Part shown: positions 63,258 to 64,000 of the stretch, piece by piece
Layout: every line of letters begins with the position of its first letter
How positions within the stretch are numbered: position 1 is the first letter of the stretch
NCBI GenBank assembly: GCA_052244495.1
Contig: JBQPXH010000002.1
DNA length: 64,000 nt
DNA from: Cereibacter_A sp052244495
Lineage (GTDB): Bacteria > Pseudomonadota > Alphaproteobacteria > Rhodobacterales > Rhodobacteraceae
Reading direction: 5' to 3' (one strand)
Notes under the pieces: generated by a model
Database searches by the model: none
Told to the model about the DNA's origin: nothing
What the model saw: only the letters and a program-made list of their open reading frames with translations
Position numbers and translations under genes: made by a program

Positions 63258-64000
63258 CAGCCCACCTTGCAGGCGGCCATCACCGCCATGTTGAGGATGT
63301 CGTTCACCGTCGAGTTCACGCCGCAGATCTGGATCGGCTTCGACACGCCGGTCAGGATCGGGCCGATCACCGTCGCCCCCGCCATCTCCTGCATGAGCTT
63401 GATCGAGATCGAGGCCGAGTGCCGCGCCGGAACCACGAGGATATTGGCAGGCCCGGTCAGCCGGCAGAAGGGATATTGCGCCATCGCGGCCTTGTTCAGC
63501 GCGACATCGACGGTCATCTCACCTTCGTACTCGAAATCGACCTTCATCCCGTCGAGCACCCGAGAGGCCGCTCCCATCTTGGCCGCGCGCTCCGAGACGG
63601 GATAGCCAAAGGTCGAGAACGAGACGAAGGCCACCCGCGGCTCAAGCCCGAGGTTCCGCGCCACCCGTGCCGACTTGATCGCGATGTTGGCCAGATCCTC
63701 GGCCTCCGGCCACTCATGGACCAGCGTGTCGGCGATCAGAACGATGCGCCCCTTGTGCAGAAGCGCCGTGACACCCACCGCCCCGTCCGAGGCCTTGGCG
63801 TCGAAGACGTGGTTGATGAGCTGCATCACATAGGCCGACTTCCGGGTGGCGCCCGTCACCAGCCCGTCGCCGTGTCCATGCGCCAGCATCAGCGCCGAGA
63901 AGACGTGCCGGTCGCGCGTGGCGAGCCGCTGGATGTCGTAGCTGTCGAAGCCGCCACGCTGGAGACGGTGGTAGAGGAAGCTCTTGTAGGCATCGAGATG
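63257..64000 (-). CDS. NADP-dependent malic enzyme, C-terminal part (runs off the window)
   Basis: 247 codons of the 3' end are present; the 5' end lies beyond base 64000. The visible part is the phosphotransacetylase-like domain that is fused to long malic enzymes: LMLAHGHGDGLVTGATRKSA, DGAVGVTALLHKGRIVLIAD, and a closing PILTGVSKPIQICGVNSTVN. In these enzymes this domain is regulatory and binds acetyl-CoA rather than acting as a transacetylase. A stand-alone Pta is the alternative but the sequence fits the fusion better. Confidence 0.87.
   Translation of the reverse strand, partial: HLDAYKSFLYHRLQRGGFDSYDIQRLATRDRHVFSALMLAHGHGDGLVTGATRKSAYVMQLINHVFDAKASDGAVGVTALLHKGRIVLIADTLVHEWPEAEDLANIAIKSARVARNLGLEPRVAFVSFSTFGYPVSERAAKMGAASRVLDGMKVDFEYEGEMTVDVALNKAAMAQYPFCRLTGPANILVVPARHSASISIKLMQEMAGATVIGPILTGVSKPIQICGVNSTVNDILNMAVMAACKVG

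Overview
The window is GC-rich, densely packed bacterial chromosome and reads as core genome of an alphaproteobacterium of the order Rhodobacterales (Rhodobacter/Paracoccus-like; genus not resolvable by eye). Reasons: the ylxR-infB order, dnaK-dnaJ with an alphaproteobacterial RpoH-type promoter, ubiG, a short 'translocase'-type gene beside secA, hemH followed by a tiny exported GG-protein, long runs of genes joined by ATGA/GTGA/TGATG overlaps, and many GTG starts. I see no tRNA, rRNA, IS element, prophage or CRISPR array.

Layout. 1-3.2 kb: translation genes ylxR-like and infB. 3.2-6.1 kb (minus): small hypothetical, mutT, argJ, periplasmic parvulin PPIase. 6.3-11.6 kb: secA plus two little-known envelope genes. 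11.6-15.6 kb (minus): radC, dnaJ, dnaK. 15.8-18.6 kb: proline iminopeptidase, ubiG, a lone RTX calcium-binding protein. 18.8-26.2 kb: complete D-xylose uptake and catabolism locus xylFHGBA with a divergent ROK repressor gene. 26.4-32.9 kb: tamA-tamB and a YihY-type membrane protein. 33-38.9 kb (minus): small exported protein, YjbF/YjbH exopolysaccharide export pair, CapD-type epimerase and sugar transferase, joined to epimerase, MarR, nitrilase-family, grxC and comF genes reaching 42 kb. 42.1-44.4 kb: methyltransferase, hemH, a 12-copy heptanucleotide repeat, and a second tiny exported protein. 44.6-46.5 kb: two L,D-transpeptidases around a CAP-domain lipoprotein. 46.6-54.8 kb: RNA m5U methyltransferase, a pair of half-transporter ABC exporters, cca, two NUDIX genes, hslO. 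54.9-56.7 kb: a REC-PP2C phosphatase with a divergent Hpt gene (partner-switching type). 56.7-64 kb: ilvA, argG, a DUF533/TerB-like protein, a translationally coupled aminotransferase-sulfotransferase pair, exported msrA, rbsK and the 3' part of a malic enzyme gene.

Functional themes are protein quality control (dnaKJ, hslO, PPIase, msrA, grxC), envelope assembly (secA, tamAB, L,D-transpeptidases, YjbFH) and xylose use. Both dnaK and hslO carry a CTTG-N17/18-CCTATAT element, which ties them to one sigma-32 regulon. The most interesting leads are that shared promoter, the paired palindromes in front of the ROK gene, the heptanucleotide array, the two related tiny exported proteins, the secA-linked envelope pair and the aminotransferase-sulfotransferase pair. 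I found no clearly new defence or mobile system.
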